Source: CAG-411 sp963643465
Lineage (GTDB): Bacteria; Bacillota; Clostridia; Lachnospirales; Lachnospiraceae
Length of the DNA stretch: 64,000 bases
Assembly (NCBI GenBank): GCA_963643465.1
Contig: CAVIJT010000004.1
Location: 1-64,000 of the forward strand
Direction of reading: 5' to 3'
Below, piece after piece: positions 40,943 through 50,179 of this stretch (the stretch's first letter is position 1; each line of letters opens with the position of its first letter). Below the pieces are notes generated by a model that saw only the letters and a program-made list of their open reading frames with translations, was not told the DNA's origin and did not search any database. The translations under genes and the position numbers were made by a program.

Positions 40943-42271
40943 ATGAAAGTATTGTTTGTATCCCTTGGCTGTGACAAAAATTTGGTGGATAGTGAAGTAA
41001 TGTTAGGGTTGCTTCGTGAAAAAGGATATGAAATAACAGATGATGACAACCAGGCGGATGTAGTAGTTGTAAATACTTGTTGCTTTATTGGAGATGCCAA
41101 GGAAGAAAGTATTAATACCATTTTGGAAATGGCGGAATTGAAAAAGACCGGGTGTTTAAAAGTATTGGTTGTAACCGGGTGTCTGGCTCAGCGTTATCAG
41201 GAAGAAATCCGAAAAGAAATACCAGAGGTGGATGTGGTACTTGGAACCAAGAGCATTGAAGAGATTTGCAATGCAGTGGATGAGGCTTTGCAGGGAAGTA
41301 TTGTGGAAAAATTCAAGGATGTAGATTATTTACCTTTATTAGATGCAAAGCGTATCAATACTACGGGTGGATATTTCTCTTATTTGAAAATTGCAGAGGG
41401 ATGCGATAAGCGTTGTACCTATTGTATTATTCCTACTGTTCGAGGTACTTATCGAAGTGTGCCTATTGAAAGATTGGTAAAAGAGGCTTCGGAACTTGCC
41501 AAAAGTGGAGTGGAGGAACTTATTTTAGTGGCGCAGGAAACAACCTTATATGGAAAGGATTTATATGGAGAAAAAGCGCTTCCTAGACTTTTGAGGGAAT
41601 TATGTAAAATTGCAGGGATTAAGTGGATACGCATTTTGTATTGTTATCCGGAAGAAATCACAGATGAGATGATTCAGGTGATGAAAGAGGAGCCTAAGAT
41701 ATGTAATTATTTAGATATGCCAATTCAACATGGAGCAGATGGTATTTTAAAGCGTATGGGACGTTGGACAAACAAACAAGAAATTGTCCAAATAGTGGAA
41801 AAGTTAAGAAGAGAAATTCCGGATATATGCCTTAGAACTACGTTGATTAGTGGTTTTCCTGGCGAAACACAAGAAGATCATGAGGAATTATTAGAATTTG
41901 TAAAGGAAATGAAATTTGATCGTTTAGGTGTTTTCACGTATTCCGCAGAAGAAAATACGCCTGCATCTGAATTCCCAGATCAGATACCGGAAGAAGTGAA
42001 AATTGCCAGAAGAGATGAAGTGATGCAGGTGCAGCAAAAAATCGCATTTGCGGCAGCAGAAGATATGCTTTATCGAAAGGTAGAAGTGTTAATCGAAGGA
42101 AAACTTCCAGAAGAAAATGTATTTATCGGAAGAACATATCGAGATGCGCCTAATGTGGATGGGTACATTTTTGTGAACAGCTCACATGAATTAGTTTCTG
42201 GAGAGATGGTTACGGTACAAGTAACCGATGCCAAAGGATATGATTTGATTGGTGAGGTTGTTTGGGAATAA
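40943..42271 (+). CDS. rimO: Ribosomal protein S12 methylthiotransferase
   Basis: RimO is a radical SAM enzyme that methylthiolates an aspartate of ribosomal protein S12. At 442 residues it has an N-terminal UPF0004 domain with cysteines in SLGCDKNLVDSE, VVNTCCFIGDAKEE and VTGCLAQRY, the radical SAM motif CDKRCTYC near residue 155, and a C-terminal TRAM domain (YRKVEVLIEGKLPEENVFIGRTYRDAPNVDG). The GCDKNLVDSE start separates RimO from MiaB. It is the first of a run of closely packed genes. Confidence 0.97.
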   Translation: MKVLFVSLGCDKNLVDSEVMLGLLREKGYEITDDDNQADVVVVNTCCFIGDAKEESINTILEMAELKKTGCLKVLVVTGCLAQRYQEEIRKEIPEVDVVLGTKSIEEICNAVDEALQGSIVEKFKDVDYLPLLDAKRINTTGGYFSYLKIAEGCDKRCTYCIIPTVRGTYRSVPIERLVKEASELAKSGVEELILVAQETTLYGKDLYGEKALPRLLRELCKIAGIKWIRILYCYPEEITDEMIQVMKEEPKICNYLDMPIQHGADGILKRMGRWTNKQEIVQIVEKLRREIPDICLRTTLISGFPGETQEDHEELLEFVKEMKFDRLGVFTYSAEENTPASEFPDQIPEEVKIARRDEVMQVQQKIAFAAAEDMLYRKVEVLIEGKLPEENVFIGRTYRDAPNVDGYIFVNSSHELVSGEMVTVQVTDAKGYDLIGEVVWE

Positions 42272-42318
42272 AACAAATAGAAAGGAAAAACGCAAGAGAA
42301 TTTTGCGCGGGTGATGAG

Positions 42319-42864
42319 ATGAATACACCGAATAAATTAACTATATTGAGAGTTGTTTTAATACCGTTTTTTGTAGTGTTTATGTTGGGAAGTCAGATAC
42401 CGTATAATAACTATATTGCCCTTGCTATTTTTTGTGTGGCATGTATTACAGATGCTTTAGATGGACATATTGCCAGAAAGTATAATTTAATAACAAATTT
42501 TGGGAAATTTATGGACCCTTTGGCAGATAAACTTCTTGTGGGAGCTGCTTTAATTTGTTTTGTTAGTTTGCCAGAATTACATTTTCCAGCTTGGGTAGCG
42601 ATTGTGATTATTAGTCGGGAATTTACGATTAGTGGTTTCCGATTGGTAGCTGCAGACAATGGTGTTGTAATTGCCGCTAGTTACTGGGGAAAATTTAAGA
42701 CGGTCTCACAGATGATTATGTCTATTTTACTTATTTTAAATTTAGACTGGAAACCAATGTTCTATGTGGAGCAGGCATTTATTTATATATCTGTTTTATT
42801 AACAGTTGTTTCATTGGTTGATTATATGGCGAAAAATAAAGATGTACTAAAGGAGACAAAATAA
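42319..42864 (+). CDS. pgsA: CDP-diacylglycerol-glycerol-3-phosphate phosphatidyltransferase
   Basis: PgsA makes phosphatidylglycerol phosphate in the membrane. The 181-residue protein carries the CDP-alcohol phosphotransferase signature spread over TDALDGHIARKYN and FGKFMDPLADK (D-x2-D-G-x2-A-R...G-x3-D-x3-D). It has several membrane helices. The ATG at 42319 (MNTPNKLTILR) is chosen over an ATG at 42262, since family members begin PNKLTxxR. It follows rimO closely and is 1 nt from the next gene. Confidence 0.95.
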   Translation: MNTPNKLTILRVVLIPFFVVFMLGSQIPYNNYIALAIFCVACITDALDGHIARKYNLITNFGKFMDPLADKLLVGAALICFVSLPELHFPAWVAIVIISREFTISGFRLVAADNGVVIAASYWGKFKTVSQMIMSILLILNLDWKPMFYVEQAFIYISVLLTVVSLVDYMAKNKDVLKETK

Positions 42865-42865
42865 G

Positions 42866-44110
42866 ATGATAGCAGTAATCGGCGGTGGAGCCGCCGGCAT
42901 GATGGCTGCCATTATAGCAGCAAGAAATGGACATAAGGTGCAGCTATACGAAAAAAATGAGAAACTGGGCAAGAAACTTTATATTACAGGAAAAGGGCGT
43001 TGTAATATTACCAACGCAGCAGACATGGATTGTTTATTTGCTAATGTAATGAGTAATCGAAAATTTTTGTATAGTGCTTTTTATGGATTTGACAATATGC
43101 AGACCATTCAATTTTTCGAAGATTTAGGTGTAAAGACAAAAATTGAGCGAGGGGAAAGAGTGTTTCCAGTATCGGACAAGTCGTCTGATGTGATTAATGG
43201 AATGTTACGAGAATTGAAACGGTTGGGAGTGCGCATATTCTATAATACCCAGGTTGTGGATGTGGAGACAGAAAATGACCAGGTAAAAGGAATACGAGTT
43301 TCGAATAATAACAAGGAAACTTATGTGCCGGTAGGAGCTGTAATTGTGGCAACAGGTGGATTATCATATCCAAGTACAGGTTCTACTGGAGATGGGTATC
43401 GTTTTGCAAAAAAAATGGGACATACTGTAACCAAACTTTCGCAGGCATTGGTTCCTTTTCAAACAAAGGAAGCCTATGTAAAAGATATGCAGGGATTGTC
43501 TCTTCGGAATGTATCGTTGAAACTGTTTGCGGGCAAGAAAAAGATTTTTGAAGATTTTGGAGAAATGTTGTTTACTCATTTTGGTGTGAGCGGACCGTTG
43601 GTTTTAAGTGCCAGTAGTTATGTTTCCAATTATATAGATAAACAGGAAATAAAAATGGTTCTTGATTTAAAACCGGCACTGACAAAAGAGCAACTAGATG
43701 CAAGGATTATAAGAGATTTTTCAGAAATGCAAAATAAGCAGTTTAAAAACGGGTTTGATAAATTGTTGCCCAAAAAGATGATCCCCGTTATCATTAGTCT
43801 TAGTGGTATTGACCCTAATAAGCCCATTCATTCCATTACAAAAGAGGAACGGCAAAAAGTGATTTCTCTATTGAAGGAGATGGAATTACATGTGGAACGA
43901 TTACGGGGCTACAATGAGGCGATTATAACCAAAGGTGGCATATCCGTAAAAGAAATTAATCCAAGTACAATGGAATCTAATCTTGTAAAAGGTGTTTATT
44001 TTGTGGGAGAAGTGCTGGATTTAGATGCGTTGACCGGAGGGTATAATTTGCAGATTGCTTGGTCTACTGCCTATTTGGCAGGGGTGGAAATTGAAGAACA
44101 GGAGAGATAA
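42866..44110 (+). CDS. FAD-dependent oxidoreductase of the HI0933/YhiN family
   Basis: This 414-residue protein starts with a Rossmann FAD site (MIAVIGGGAAGMMAAIIAARNGHKVQLYEKN) followed by the family signature GRCNITNA. GGLSYPSTGSTGDGYRFAKKMGH and the C-terminal GVYFVGEVLDLDALTGGYNLQIAWSTAYLAG are characteristic. These enzymes are often annotated as aminoacetone oxidase family; the physiological reaction is not established. It lies between pgsA and cmk with almost no spacing, a common Lachnospiraceae arrangement. Confidence 0.93.
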   Translation: MIAVIGGGAAGMMAAIIAARNGHKVQLYEKNEKLGKKLYITGKGRCNITNAADMDCLFANVMSNRKFLYSAFYGFDNMQTIQFFEDLGVKTKIERGERVFPVSDKSSDVINGMLRELKRLGVRIFYNTQVVDVETENDQVKGIRVSNNNKETYVPVGAVIVATGGLSYPSTGSTGDGYRFAKKMGHTVTKLSQALVPFQTKEAYVKDMQGLSLRNVSLKLFAGKKKIFEDFGEMLFTHFGVSGPLVLSASSYVSNYIDKQEIKMVLDLKPALTKEQLDARIIRDFSEMQNKQFKNGFDKLLPKKMIPVIISLSGIDPNKPIHSITKEERQKVISLLKEMELHVERLRGYNEAIITKGGISVKEINPSTMESNLVKGVYFVGEVLDLDALTGGYNLQIAWSTAYLAGVEIEEQER

Positions 44111-44111
44111 T

Positions 44112-44777
44112 ATGTCATTTAATATTGCTATTGATGGGCCTGCTGGTGCAGGAAAAAGTACAATTGCCAAAACTGTTGCTAAAAAGCTGGGATTTATATA
44201 TGTGGACACAGGTGCCATGTATCGAGCCATAGCATTGTATATGCTTCGAAATGAAGTGGAAAAAGATGAGGAACAGGTAGCAACACAGGTAGCAAATGCC
44301 GATGTGAAAATAGTATATGCAGATGGAGAACAGCAAGTGTTACTAAATGGTGAAAATGTTAGTGCCTATATTCGAACAGAAGAAGTGGGAAATATGGCAT
44401 CCTTTGTGGCAAAAACAGAGGCGGTTCGTGCAAAGTTATTGGAATTGCAAAGAAATCTTGCGGCTACAGAAGACGTAATTATGGATGGTCGAGATATTGG
44501 CACACATGTGTTGCCAAATGCAGAGGTGAAAATATATCTTACAGCAAGTTCAGCAGAGAGAGCAAATCGAAGATATAAAGAACTTTGTGAAAAAGGAGTT
44601 TCCTGTGATTTGAAGGAAATAGAAAAGGATATTATTGCTCGTGATGAACAGGATATGAATCGCAAAATAGCACCATTAAAACAGGCGGCAGATGCCACAT
44701 TGATCGACAGTTCTCATATGACGATTGATCAGGTAGTAGAGGAAATTATCTGTATATATGAGAGCAAGAGAGGATAA
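44112..44777 (+). CDS. cmk: Cytidylate kinase
   Basis: Cmk phosphorylates CMP and dCMP. At 221 residues it shows the P-loop IDGPAGAGKSTIAK near residue 10, DTGAMYRAIALYM, and the nucleotide-binding DGRDIGTHVLPNAEVKIYLTAS and RDEQDMNRKIAPLKQA segments. The ATG at 44112 has GGAGAG upstream; in-frame codons before it lie in the preceding gene. It is followed by ispH and rpsA, a well-known clostridial cluster. Confidence 0.97.
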   Translation: MSFNIAIDGPAGAGKSTIAKTVAKKLGFIYVDTGAMYRAIALYMLRNEVEKDEEQVATQVANADVKIVYADGEQQVLLNGENVSAYIRTEEVGNMASFVAKTEAVRAKLLELQRNLAATEDVIMDGRDIGTHVLPNAEVKIYLTASSAERANRRYKELCEKGVSCDLKEIEKDIIARDEQDMNRKIAPLKQAADATLIDSSHMTIDQVVEEIICIYESKRG

Positions 44778-44803
44778 TTTGTTTACAGAAAGGTGTGAGA
44801 AAG

Positions 44804-45664
44804 ATGGAAGTCACACTTGCAAAAAGCGCAGGTTTTTGTTTTGGCGTAAAACGTGCAGTGGATATGGTTTACGAAGAGGCAGAACATGGAAAAAATGTAT
44901 ATACATGGGGACCGATTATTCATAATGAAGAAGTAGTGGAAGATCTTAGAAAAAAAGGTGTGGAAGTTTTGCACTCGTTAGAGGAATTGAAAGAAGTCAA
45001 AGATGCCACAGTAATCATTCGTTCCCATGGAATTTCTAAGAAAATGTATGATATTTTGGAAGAACAGGGAGTTCGAATTGTAGATGCCACTTGTCCTTTT
45101 GTAAAAAAAATTCACAATATAGTGAAGGAGCATACCGATAAAGGAGAAGAAGTGGTAATTATTGGAAATGCCAAGCACCCGGAAGTGGAAGGGATAAAAG
45201 GCTGGGGACAGGATAATGTCACGGTAATAGAGAATTCGGAAGAGGCTTTGGCATATGCCCCTAAAGAGGGGAAAAAGACCTGTATTGTTTCACAAACGAC
45301 ATTTAATTACAAGAAATTTCAAGATTTAGTTGAAATAATTTCAAAAAAGAGGTATGATATAATTGCTTTAAATACAATTTGCAATGCTACAGAAGTAAGA
45401 CAAAGTGAAGCGATGCAGTTGGCAAAAATCTCAGATGCAATGATTGTAATTGGAGGGCAGTCAAGTTCCAATACACAAAAGTTGTATGAGATATGCAAAA
45501 AGGAATGTAAAAATACTTACTATATACAGACACTTGTTGACTTAGATTTGGACTTGTTCCAATCGTTTCGTAGCGTAGGTATTACAGCAGGGGCATCAAC
45601 CCCAAATAATATTATTAAGGAGGTTCAAAAAGCATGTCAGAACAGAGCTTTGAACAAATGTTAG
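44804..45664 (+). CDS. ispH: 4-hydroxy-3-methylbut-2-enyl diphosphate reductase
   Basis: IspH makes IPP and DMAPP in the last step of the non-mevalonate pathway, using a 4Fe-4S cluster. The three cluster cysteines are visible in AGFCFGVKRA, VDATCPFVKK and NTICNATEVRQ. The AGASTPNNII end is typical. The ATG at 44804 (MEVTLAKSAG) follows AAAGG; a GTG at 44795 is an alternative. Its last 31 nt overlap rpsA in another frame. In some Clostridia IspH is fused to S1; here it is a separate reading frame. Confidence 0.96.
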   Translation: MEVTLAKSAGFCFGVKRAVDMVYEEAEHGKNVYTWGPIIHNEEVVEDLRKKGVEVLHSLEELKEVKDATVIIRSHGISKKMYDILEEQGVRIVDATCPFVKKIHNIVKEHTDKGEEVVIIGNAKHPEVEGIKGWGQDNVTVIENSEEALAYAPKEGKKTCIVSQTTFNYKKFQDLVEIISKKRYDIIALNTICNATEVRQSEAMQLAKISDAMIVIGGQSSSNTQKLYEICKKECKNTYYIQTLVDLDLDLFQSFRSVGITAGASTPNNIIKEVQKACQNRALNKC

Positions 45665-46713
45665 AAGAATCATTAAAAACAATTCACAATGGTGAAGTTG
45701 TAGAAGGGACAGTCATCAGTGTAAAAGAGGACGAAATCGTCCTTAATATTGGTTACAAAGCAGATGGTATCATTACTAGAAATGAATACAGCAATACACC
45801 TAATATTGATTTGACAACTGTTGTAAACATTGGCGATACGATGGAAGCAAAAGTCCTTAAAGTTAATGATGGTGAAGGTCAGGTATTATTGACCTACAAG
45901 AGACTTGCTGCCGAGAAGGGTAACAAGAGAATTGAAGAAGCATTTAATAACCAGGAAGTATTAAAAGCAACAGTTGCTAATGTACTTGACGGTGGTTTAA
46001 GTGTTGTAATTGAGGAAGCAAGAGTATTTATTCCTGCTAGTTTAGTTTCAGATACTTATGAGAAGAATCTTTCTAAGTATGCTGGACAGGAGATTGAATT
46101 TGTAATTACAGAGTTCAATCCTAAGAGAAGAAGAATCATTGGTGACCGTAAGCAGTTATTGGTTGCTAAGAAGAAAGAATTACAGAAAGAATTATTTGCT
46201 AGAATTTCTGTAGGAATGACAGTAGAAGGAACTGTTAAGAATGTTACTGACTTTGGTGCATTCATCGATTTAGGTGGTGCAGATGGTTTACTTCACATCT
46301 CTGAGATGTCATGGGGACGTGTTGATAGTCCTAAGAAGTTATTCAAGGTTGGAGACGTTGTTAAAGTTCTTATTAAAGATATTCAGGGTGAAAAGATTGC
46401 TCTTAGCTTAAAGTTTGAGGAGCAGAACCCATGGATTTCAGCTGTAGATAAGTATGCAGTTGGAACAGAGGTTACTGGTAAAGTAGCTAGAATGACTGAT
46501 TTTGGTGCATTCATTGAGTTAGAGCCAGGTATTGATGCGTTATTGCACGTATCTCAGATTTCAAGAGAGCACGTTGAGAAGCCATCTGATGTATTAAAGA
46601 TTGGTGAGGAAGTTACAGCTAAGGTTGTAGATTTCAACGGAGATGATAAGAAGATCAGCTTGAGTGTAAAGGCTTTATCTGATAACAATGATGCAGTAGA
46701 AGAAGAAGCATAA
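45634..46713 (+). CDS. rpsA: Ribosomal protein S1 homologue (four S1 domains)
   Basis: This 359-residue RNA-binding protein has four S1 domains: ~17-85 (VVEGTVISVKEDEIVLNIGYKADGII), ~105-165, ~190-258 (VEGTVKNVTDFGAFIDLGGADGLLHISEMSW) and ~275-345 (VTGKVARMTDFGAFIELEPGIDALLHVSQIS). The last two are the best conserved. It helps mRNA binding on the ribosome or RNA turnover. AAGGAGG within ispH lies ~10 nt before the ATG. It ends the cluster at a strong terminator. Confidence 0.95.
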   Translation: MSEQSFEQMLEESLKTIHNGEVVEGTVISVKEDEIVLNIGYKADGIITRNEYSNTPNIDLTTVVNIGDTMEAKVLKVNDGEGQVLLTYKRLAAEKGNKRIEEAFNNQEVLKATVANVLDGGLSVVIEEARVFIPASLVSDTYEKNLSKYAGQEIEFVITEFNPKRRRIIGDRKQLLVAKKKELQKELFARISVGMTVEGTVKNVTDFGAFIDLGGADGLLHISEMSWGRVDSPKKLFKVGDVVKVLIKDIQGEKIALSLKFEEQNPWISAVDKYAVGTEVTGKVARMTDFGAFIELEPGIDALLHVSQISREHVEKPSDVLKIGEEVTAKVVDFNGDDKKISLSVKALSDNNDAVEEEA

Positions 46714-46725
46714 GAAATTGTTTAT

Positions 46726-46759
46726 AAAAAAAGAGAGACTTTCGAGTCTCTCTTTTTTT
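46726..46759 (+). terminator. Terminator of rpsA
   Basis: AAAAAAGAGAGACT, loop TTCG, AGTCTCTCTTTTTTT: an extra-stable tetraloop hairpin with a long T run. Confidence 0.92.
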
Positions 46760-46779
46760 ATAGGAAAGTTTGTGCTATA
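46759..46779 (+). repeat. RepC hairpin repeat, copy 2
   Basis: TATAG and CTATA flank GAAAGTTTGTG, directly after the rpsA terminator. Confidence 0.6.
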
Positions 46780-46821
46780 AAAGAAAACGCTTCATTTTAT
46801 TCGTATAAAAATAAGTCTGTA

Positions 46822-46850
46822 TTGCAAAAAAAGACAGATTTCGGTACAAT
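46822..46850 (+). promoter_or_regulatory. Promoter upstream of cheR
   Basis: TTGCAA, a 17-nt spacer, TACAAT. It gives cheR a leader of about 206 nt in which no known riboswitch is recognised. Confidence 0.6.
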
Positions 46851-47062
46851 ATGAATAAGAGATTGTATCGTAGGAGGGATAATAGGTATAGAATAGGGGA
46901 AAAACAAGAAGTAATATAAAAGAGAGAAATACGAAAGTGTATTTGATTTTATGCGGAAATATTATGAATTGGTAAATAAGGGTTATAAATAAGTGATGAC
47001 AGTCAAATTACATTTAAGTGATGGTGATTGTCCGCTTTGCTAAATTATATGGGGGAATGAGT

Positions 47063-47851
47063 ATGATACAGGATAGTTATGAAGTATTTAAAGATGAAGT
47101 ATTTAAATTAACAAAGATTGATTTGAATTTATACAAAGAACGCCAGATGAAGCGTAGAATTGATACATTAATTGGGAAAAACAATATAGATACCTATAAA
47201 GCATATGTGGAATTGTTAAAAAAGGATAAAGACAAATACGAGGAGTTTGTCAATTATCTTACCATTAATGTTTCTGAATTTTATCGAAATCCGGAACAGT
47301 GGAAATTATTAGAAGAATCTATATTGCCGGAATTATTCCGGAAGAATGGAAAGTCTTTGAAAATTTGGAGTGCAGCATGTTCTACAGGAGATGAGCCATA
47401 TTCGTTGGTTATGTTATTGTCAAAGTTTATGCCTCTTAGTAACATTGAAATCATTGCAACGGATATTGATAAACAGATACTTGCACAGGCGAAAGCTGGT
47501 ATGTATACCGATAAAAGTCTGAAAGGATTGCCAAAAGAATTTATAGAGAAGTATTTTGACAAGATAAACGATAAGACTTATGCGATTTCTGATAAGGTAA
47601 AAGAAAGAGTGAAGTTTGAGCAACATAATCTGTTGAAGGATCCGTATCCAGCAAATTGTGATTTGATTGTATGTAGAAATGTAATGATTTACTTTACAGA
47701 AGAAGCAAAAATTGACATATACAGAAAATTTAATGCGGCTTTGAAGCCAGAGTCAATTTTATTTGTGGGTAGCACAGAACAAATCGTGCAGCCTAAGTCG
47801 CTGGGCTTCCAATCAGTATATTCATTTTTCTATCGAAAGATTGAGAATTAA
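47063..47851 (+). CDS. cheR: CheR-type protein-glutamate methyltransferase
   Basis: CheR methylates glutamates of chemotaxis receptors using SAM. The 262-residue protein has the N-terminal helical domain (YKERQMKRRIDTLIGK), LTINVSEFYRNPEQW, the SAM site IWSAACSTGDEPYSLVMLL, ATDIDKQIL and the catalytic-domain segment DLIVCRNVMIYF. GGGGGA lies 7 nt before ATG 47063; ATG 47057 is too close to it. No other chemotaxis gene is near, so it may serve a distant cluster. Confidence 0.93.
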   Translation: MIQDSYEVFKDEVFKLTKIDLNLYKERQMKRRIDTLIGKNNIDTYKAYVELLKKDKDKYEEFVNYLTINVSEFYRNPEQWKLLEESILPELFRKNGKSLKIWSAACSTGDEPYSLVMLLSKFMPLSNIEIIATDIDKQILAQAKAGMYTDKSLKGLPKEFIEKYFDKINDKTYAISDKVKERVKFEQHNLLKDPYPANCDLIVCRNVMIYFTEEAKIDIYRKFNAALKPESILFVGSTEQIVQPKSLGFQSVYSFFYRKIEN

Positions 47852-47986
47852 TAGTTGATTTTTAGTATAATATCTAGTATATTGGTTTTTGGATATGCAA
47901 CAGAAGATTTTATTCCACTGGTGAACAGGAATGATAGATAGTTGTATAGGGATAAGTATGCTTTAGCATTTGAGGAGACAGAAAAT

Positions 47987-49000
47987 ATGGAAGAGATAGT
48001 AAGAGTTGCATTGGATGCAATGGGTGGAGACAATGCTCCGGCAGAAACTGTAAAAGGTGCAGTTGAGGCAGTTTGCGAAAAGAAGCAGATACATGTACTG
48101 CTTGTAGGCAAGGAAGATGCTATTAAGCAGGAATTAAGTAAGTATACGTATGATAAAGAGCGTATCCAAATTGTCAATGCAGATGAAGTAATTACTAACG
48201 AAGAAGCCCCAGTTATGGCAATTAGAAAAAAGAAAAATTCTTCAATTGTAGTAGCCTTAAATCTAGTGAAAGAGGGCGCAGCAGATGCGTTTGTTTCCGC
48301 TGGAAGTACAGGCGCGGTTTTAGTTGGAGGACAGTTGATTGTAGGTAGAATTAAAGGCATAGAGAGAGCGCCATTGGCTCCTTTACTTCCTACGGCTAAC
48401 GGAGTGTCTTTGCTAATAGACTGTGGTGCAAATGTGGATGCAAGAGCCACACATTTATTACAGTTTGCGAAGATGGGTTCCATTTATATGGAGCATGTGG
48501 TTGGTATAAAACATCCAAGAGTAGCAATTGTTAATATTGGTGCAGAAGAAGAAAAAGGAAATATGTTAGTAAAAGAAGCATATCCTATGTTAAAGAACTG
48601 TAACGATATTAACTTTATTGGTAGTATTGAAGCTAGAAATATCCCATATGGTGAAGCTGACGTAATTGTCTGTGAAGCATTTGTTGGTAATGTAATTTTA
48701 AAATTGAGTGAAGGACTTTCTAAGGTGCTTGTGGGAGAGATAACAAAAGGGCTAAAATCTACCACTAGAAGTAAAATTGGTGCGGCATTAGCTTTGCCAG
48801 CATTGAAAAATACCATGAAGCAGTTTGATGTCAGTGAGCATGGCGGTGCTCCATTGTTAGGACTAAATGGGTTGGTTGTGAAAACACATGGAAGTTCTAA
48901 GAGTAAAGAAATTAAGAACTCAATTATTCAATGTTCCTTATTTAAAGAACAGAATATTAATGAGAAAATAAAAGAAAATAGCATCAGTTCAGAAATGTAA
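47987..49000 (+). CDS. plsX: Phosphate acyltransferase
   Basis: PlsX converts acyl-ACP into acyl phosphate for phospholipid synthesis. At 337 residues it has the family start VRVALDAMGGDNAP, the SAGSTGAVLVGGQLIVGRIKGIERAPLAPLLP segment and VCEAFVGNVILKLSEG. The ATG at 47987 (MEEIVRVALD) has GAGGAG upstream; an ATG-like start at 47942 lacks one. It sits 55 nt before acpP, whose product carries its acyl substrate. Confidence 0.96.
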   Translation: MEEIVRVALDAMGGDNAPAETVKGAVEAVCEKKQIHVLLVGKEDAIKQELSKYTYDKERIQIVNADEVITNEEAPVMAIRKKKNSSIVVALNLVKEGAADAFVSAGSTGAVLVGGQLIVGRIKGIERAPLAPLLPTANGVSLLIDCGANVDARATHLLQFAKMGSIYMEHVVGIKHPRVAIVNIGAEEEKGNMLVKEAYPMLKNCNDINFIGSIEARNIPYGEADVIVCEAFVGNVILKLSEGLSKVLVGEITKGLKSTTRSKIGAALALPALKNTMKQFDVSEHGGAPLLGLNGLVVKTHGSSKSKEIKNSIIQCSLFKEQNINEKIKENSISSEM

Positions 49001-49055
49001 AAGGATGCAAACTAATATTCTATTGAAAGATAATCAGTAAGAAAGGCGGAATAGT

Positions 49056-49286
49056 ATGGAATTTGAAAAATTGCAGAAAATCATTAGTGAAGTATTAAAT
49101 GTGGAGACAAGTGATATTACAATGGAGACTTCATTTGTTGATGATTTAGGAGCTGATTCTTTGGATGTGTTTCAGATTATTATGGGAATTGAAGAAGAAT
49201 TTGAAATTGAAATTGATAATGAAAATGCAGAGAAGATTGTTACTGTTGGGGATGCAGTAGAACAAATCAAAAATGCGATTGCTTAG
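49056..49286 (+). CDS. acpP: Acyl carrier protein
   Basis: At 76 residues it carries the acyl chain on a phosphopantetheine attached to the serine of GADSLD near residue 36. The very acidic helices (EEFEIEIDNENAEKI) are typical of ACP. AAGGCGG lies upstream of the ATG. It follows plsX, and both serve fatty acid and phospholipid synthesis. It is closed by an inverted repeat. Confidence 0.97.
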   Translation: MEFEKLQKIISEVLNVETSDITMETSFVDDLGADSLDVFQIIMGIEEEFEIEIDNENAEKIVTVGDAVEQIKNAIA

Positions 49287-49307
49287 CAAAGAATGATATA
49301 GAAAAGT

Positions 49308-49340
49308 ATAAGCTGTCTGTATTTCATACAGACAGCTTAT
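49308..49340 (+). terminator. Inverted repeat after acpP
   Basis: ATAAGCTGTCTGT and ACAGACAGCTTAT form a perfect 13-bp stem. The T tract is weak. Confidence 0.65.
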
Positions 49341-49471
49341 CTATATGTTAAAAAGTCTTTATTTACATTTTTCTTGGCACAAATGACAATTACTTAAAAG
49401 TGTCAGAAGAATAATGGATGGAATAAAAGAAACAAAAAAGAAAAAATGAGAAGGAAGGTAAGGCGTGAGTT

Positions 49472-50161
49472 ATGATTAAACAAGAGAAGATGGAACAGTT
49501 TGAAAATATAATAGGCTACCGCTTCCAAAATAAGAATTATCTCCGTCAGGCGTTATCTCATAGTTCCTATGCAAATGAGATGAGATTGAGTAAGTTGGCA
49601 AATAATGAGCGACTGGAGTTTTTGGGAGATGCAGTATTGGAATTGATGTCCAGTGAGTATATTTTTTCTAATAATGCAGAAATGTACGAAGGGGAAATGA
49701 CGAAACTTAGAGCAAGTTTGGTTTGTGAGCCTACGCTTGCTATGTGTGCCAGACAAATTAAACTTGGAGAATATATTTTGCTTGGGAAAGGTGAGATTGC
49801 TACAGGTGGTTCCAATCGTGATTCTATTCTTTCAGATGCGTTTGAAGCAGTGATTGGAGCGATTTATTTAGACGGTGGTTTTACTAATGCAAAAGAGTTT
49901 GTTATGAAGTTTGTTTTAGATGACATTGATAGCAAAAAACTCTTTTTTGATAGTAAGACTATCTTGCAAGAGATGGTACAGGCAGATTACAAAGAACCGT
50001 TAGTGTATAAGTTGATTGGGGAGAGTGGACCTGATCATGACAAAGTATTTACTGTGGCGGCAATTGTGGATGGAAAAGAACTAAGTCAGGGTTCTGGAAA
50101 AACGAAAAAAGCTGCGGAACAGGCGGCTGCCTATCAGGCGATTTTAAAACTTACCAATTAG
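49472..50161 (+). CDS. rnc: Ribonuclease III
   Basis: RNase III cuts double-stranded RNA, including rRNA precursors. At 229 residues it has the catalytic signature NERLEFLGDAVLEL near residue 45, a second acidic site in DAFEAVIGAIYLDGG, and the C-terminal dsRNA-binding domain (GSGKTKKAAEQAAAYQAIL). It starts the rnc-smc-ftsY block, with 18 nt before smc. Confidence 0.97.
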   Translation: MIKQEKMEQFENIIGYRFQNKNYLRQALSHSSYANEMRLSKLANNERLEFLGDAVLELMSSEYIFSNNAEMYEGEMTKLRASLVCEPTLAMCARQIKLGEYILLGKGEIATGGSNRDSILSDAFEAVIGAIYLDGGFTNAKEFVMKFVLDDIDSKKLFFDSKTILQEMVQADYKEPLVYKLIGESGPDHDKVFTVAAIVDGKELSQGSGKTKKAAEQAAAYQAILKLTN

Positions 50162-50179
50162 GAAAGAAAGAGGGCATAT

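Noticed and set aside
45634..45664. ispH/rpsA overlap as a sequencing frameshift of a fused gene
   Set aside because: rpsA has its own strong AAGGAGG and ATG, and ispH ends with a normal C-terminus, so two genes are more likely.
46951..46992. 13-codon upstream open frame in the cheR leader
   Set aside because: No ribosome site precedes it and nothing marks it as a leader peptide.
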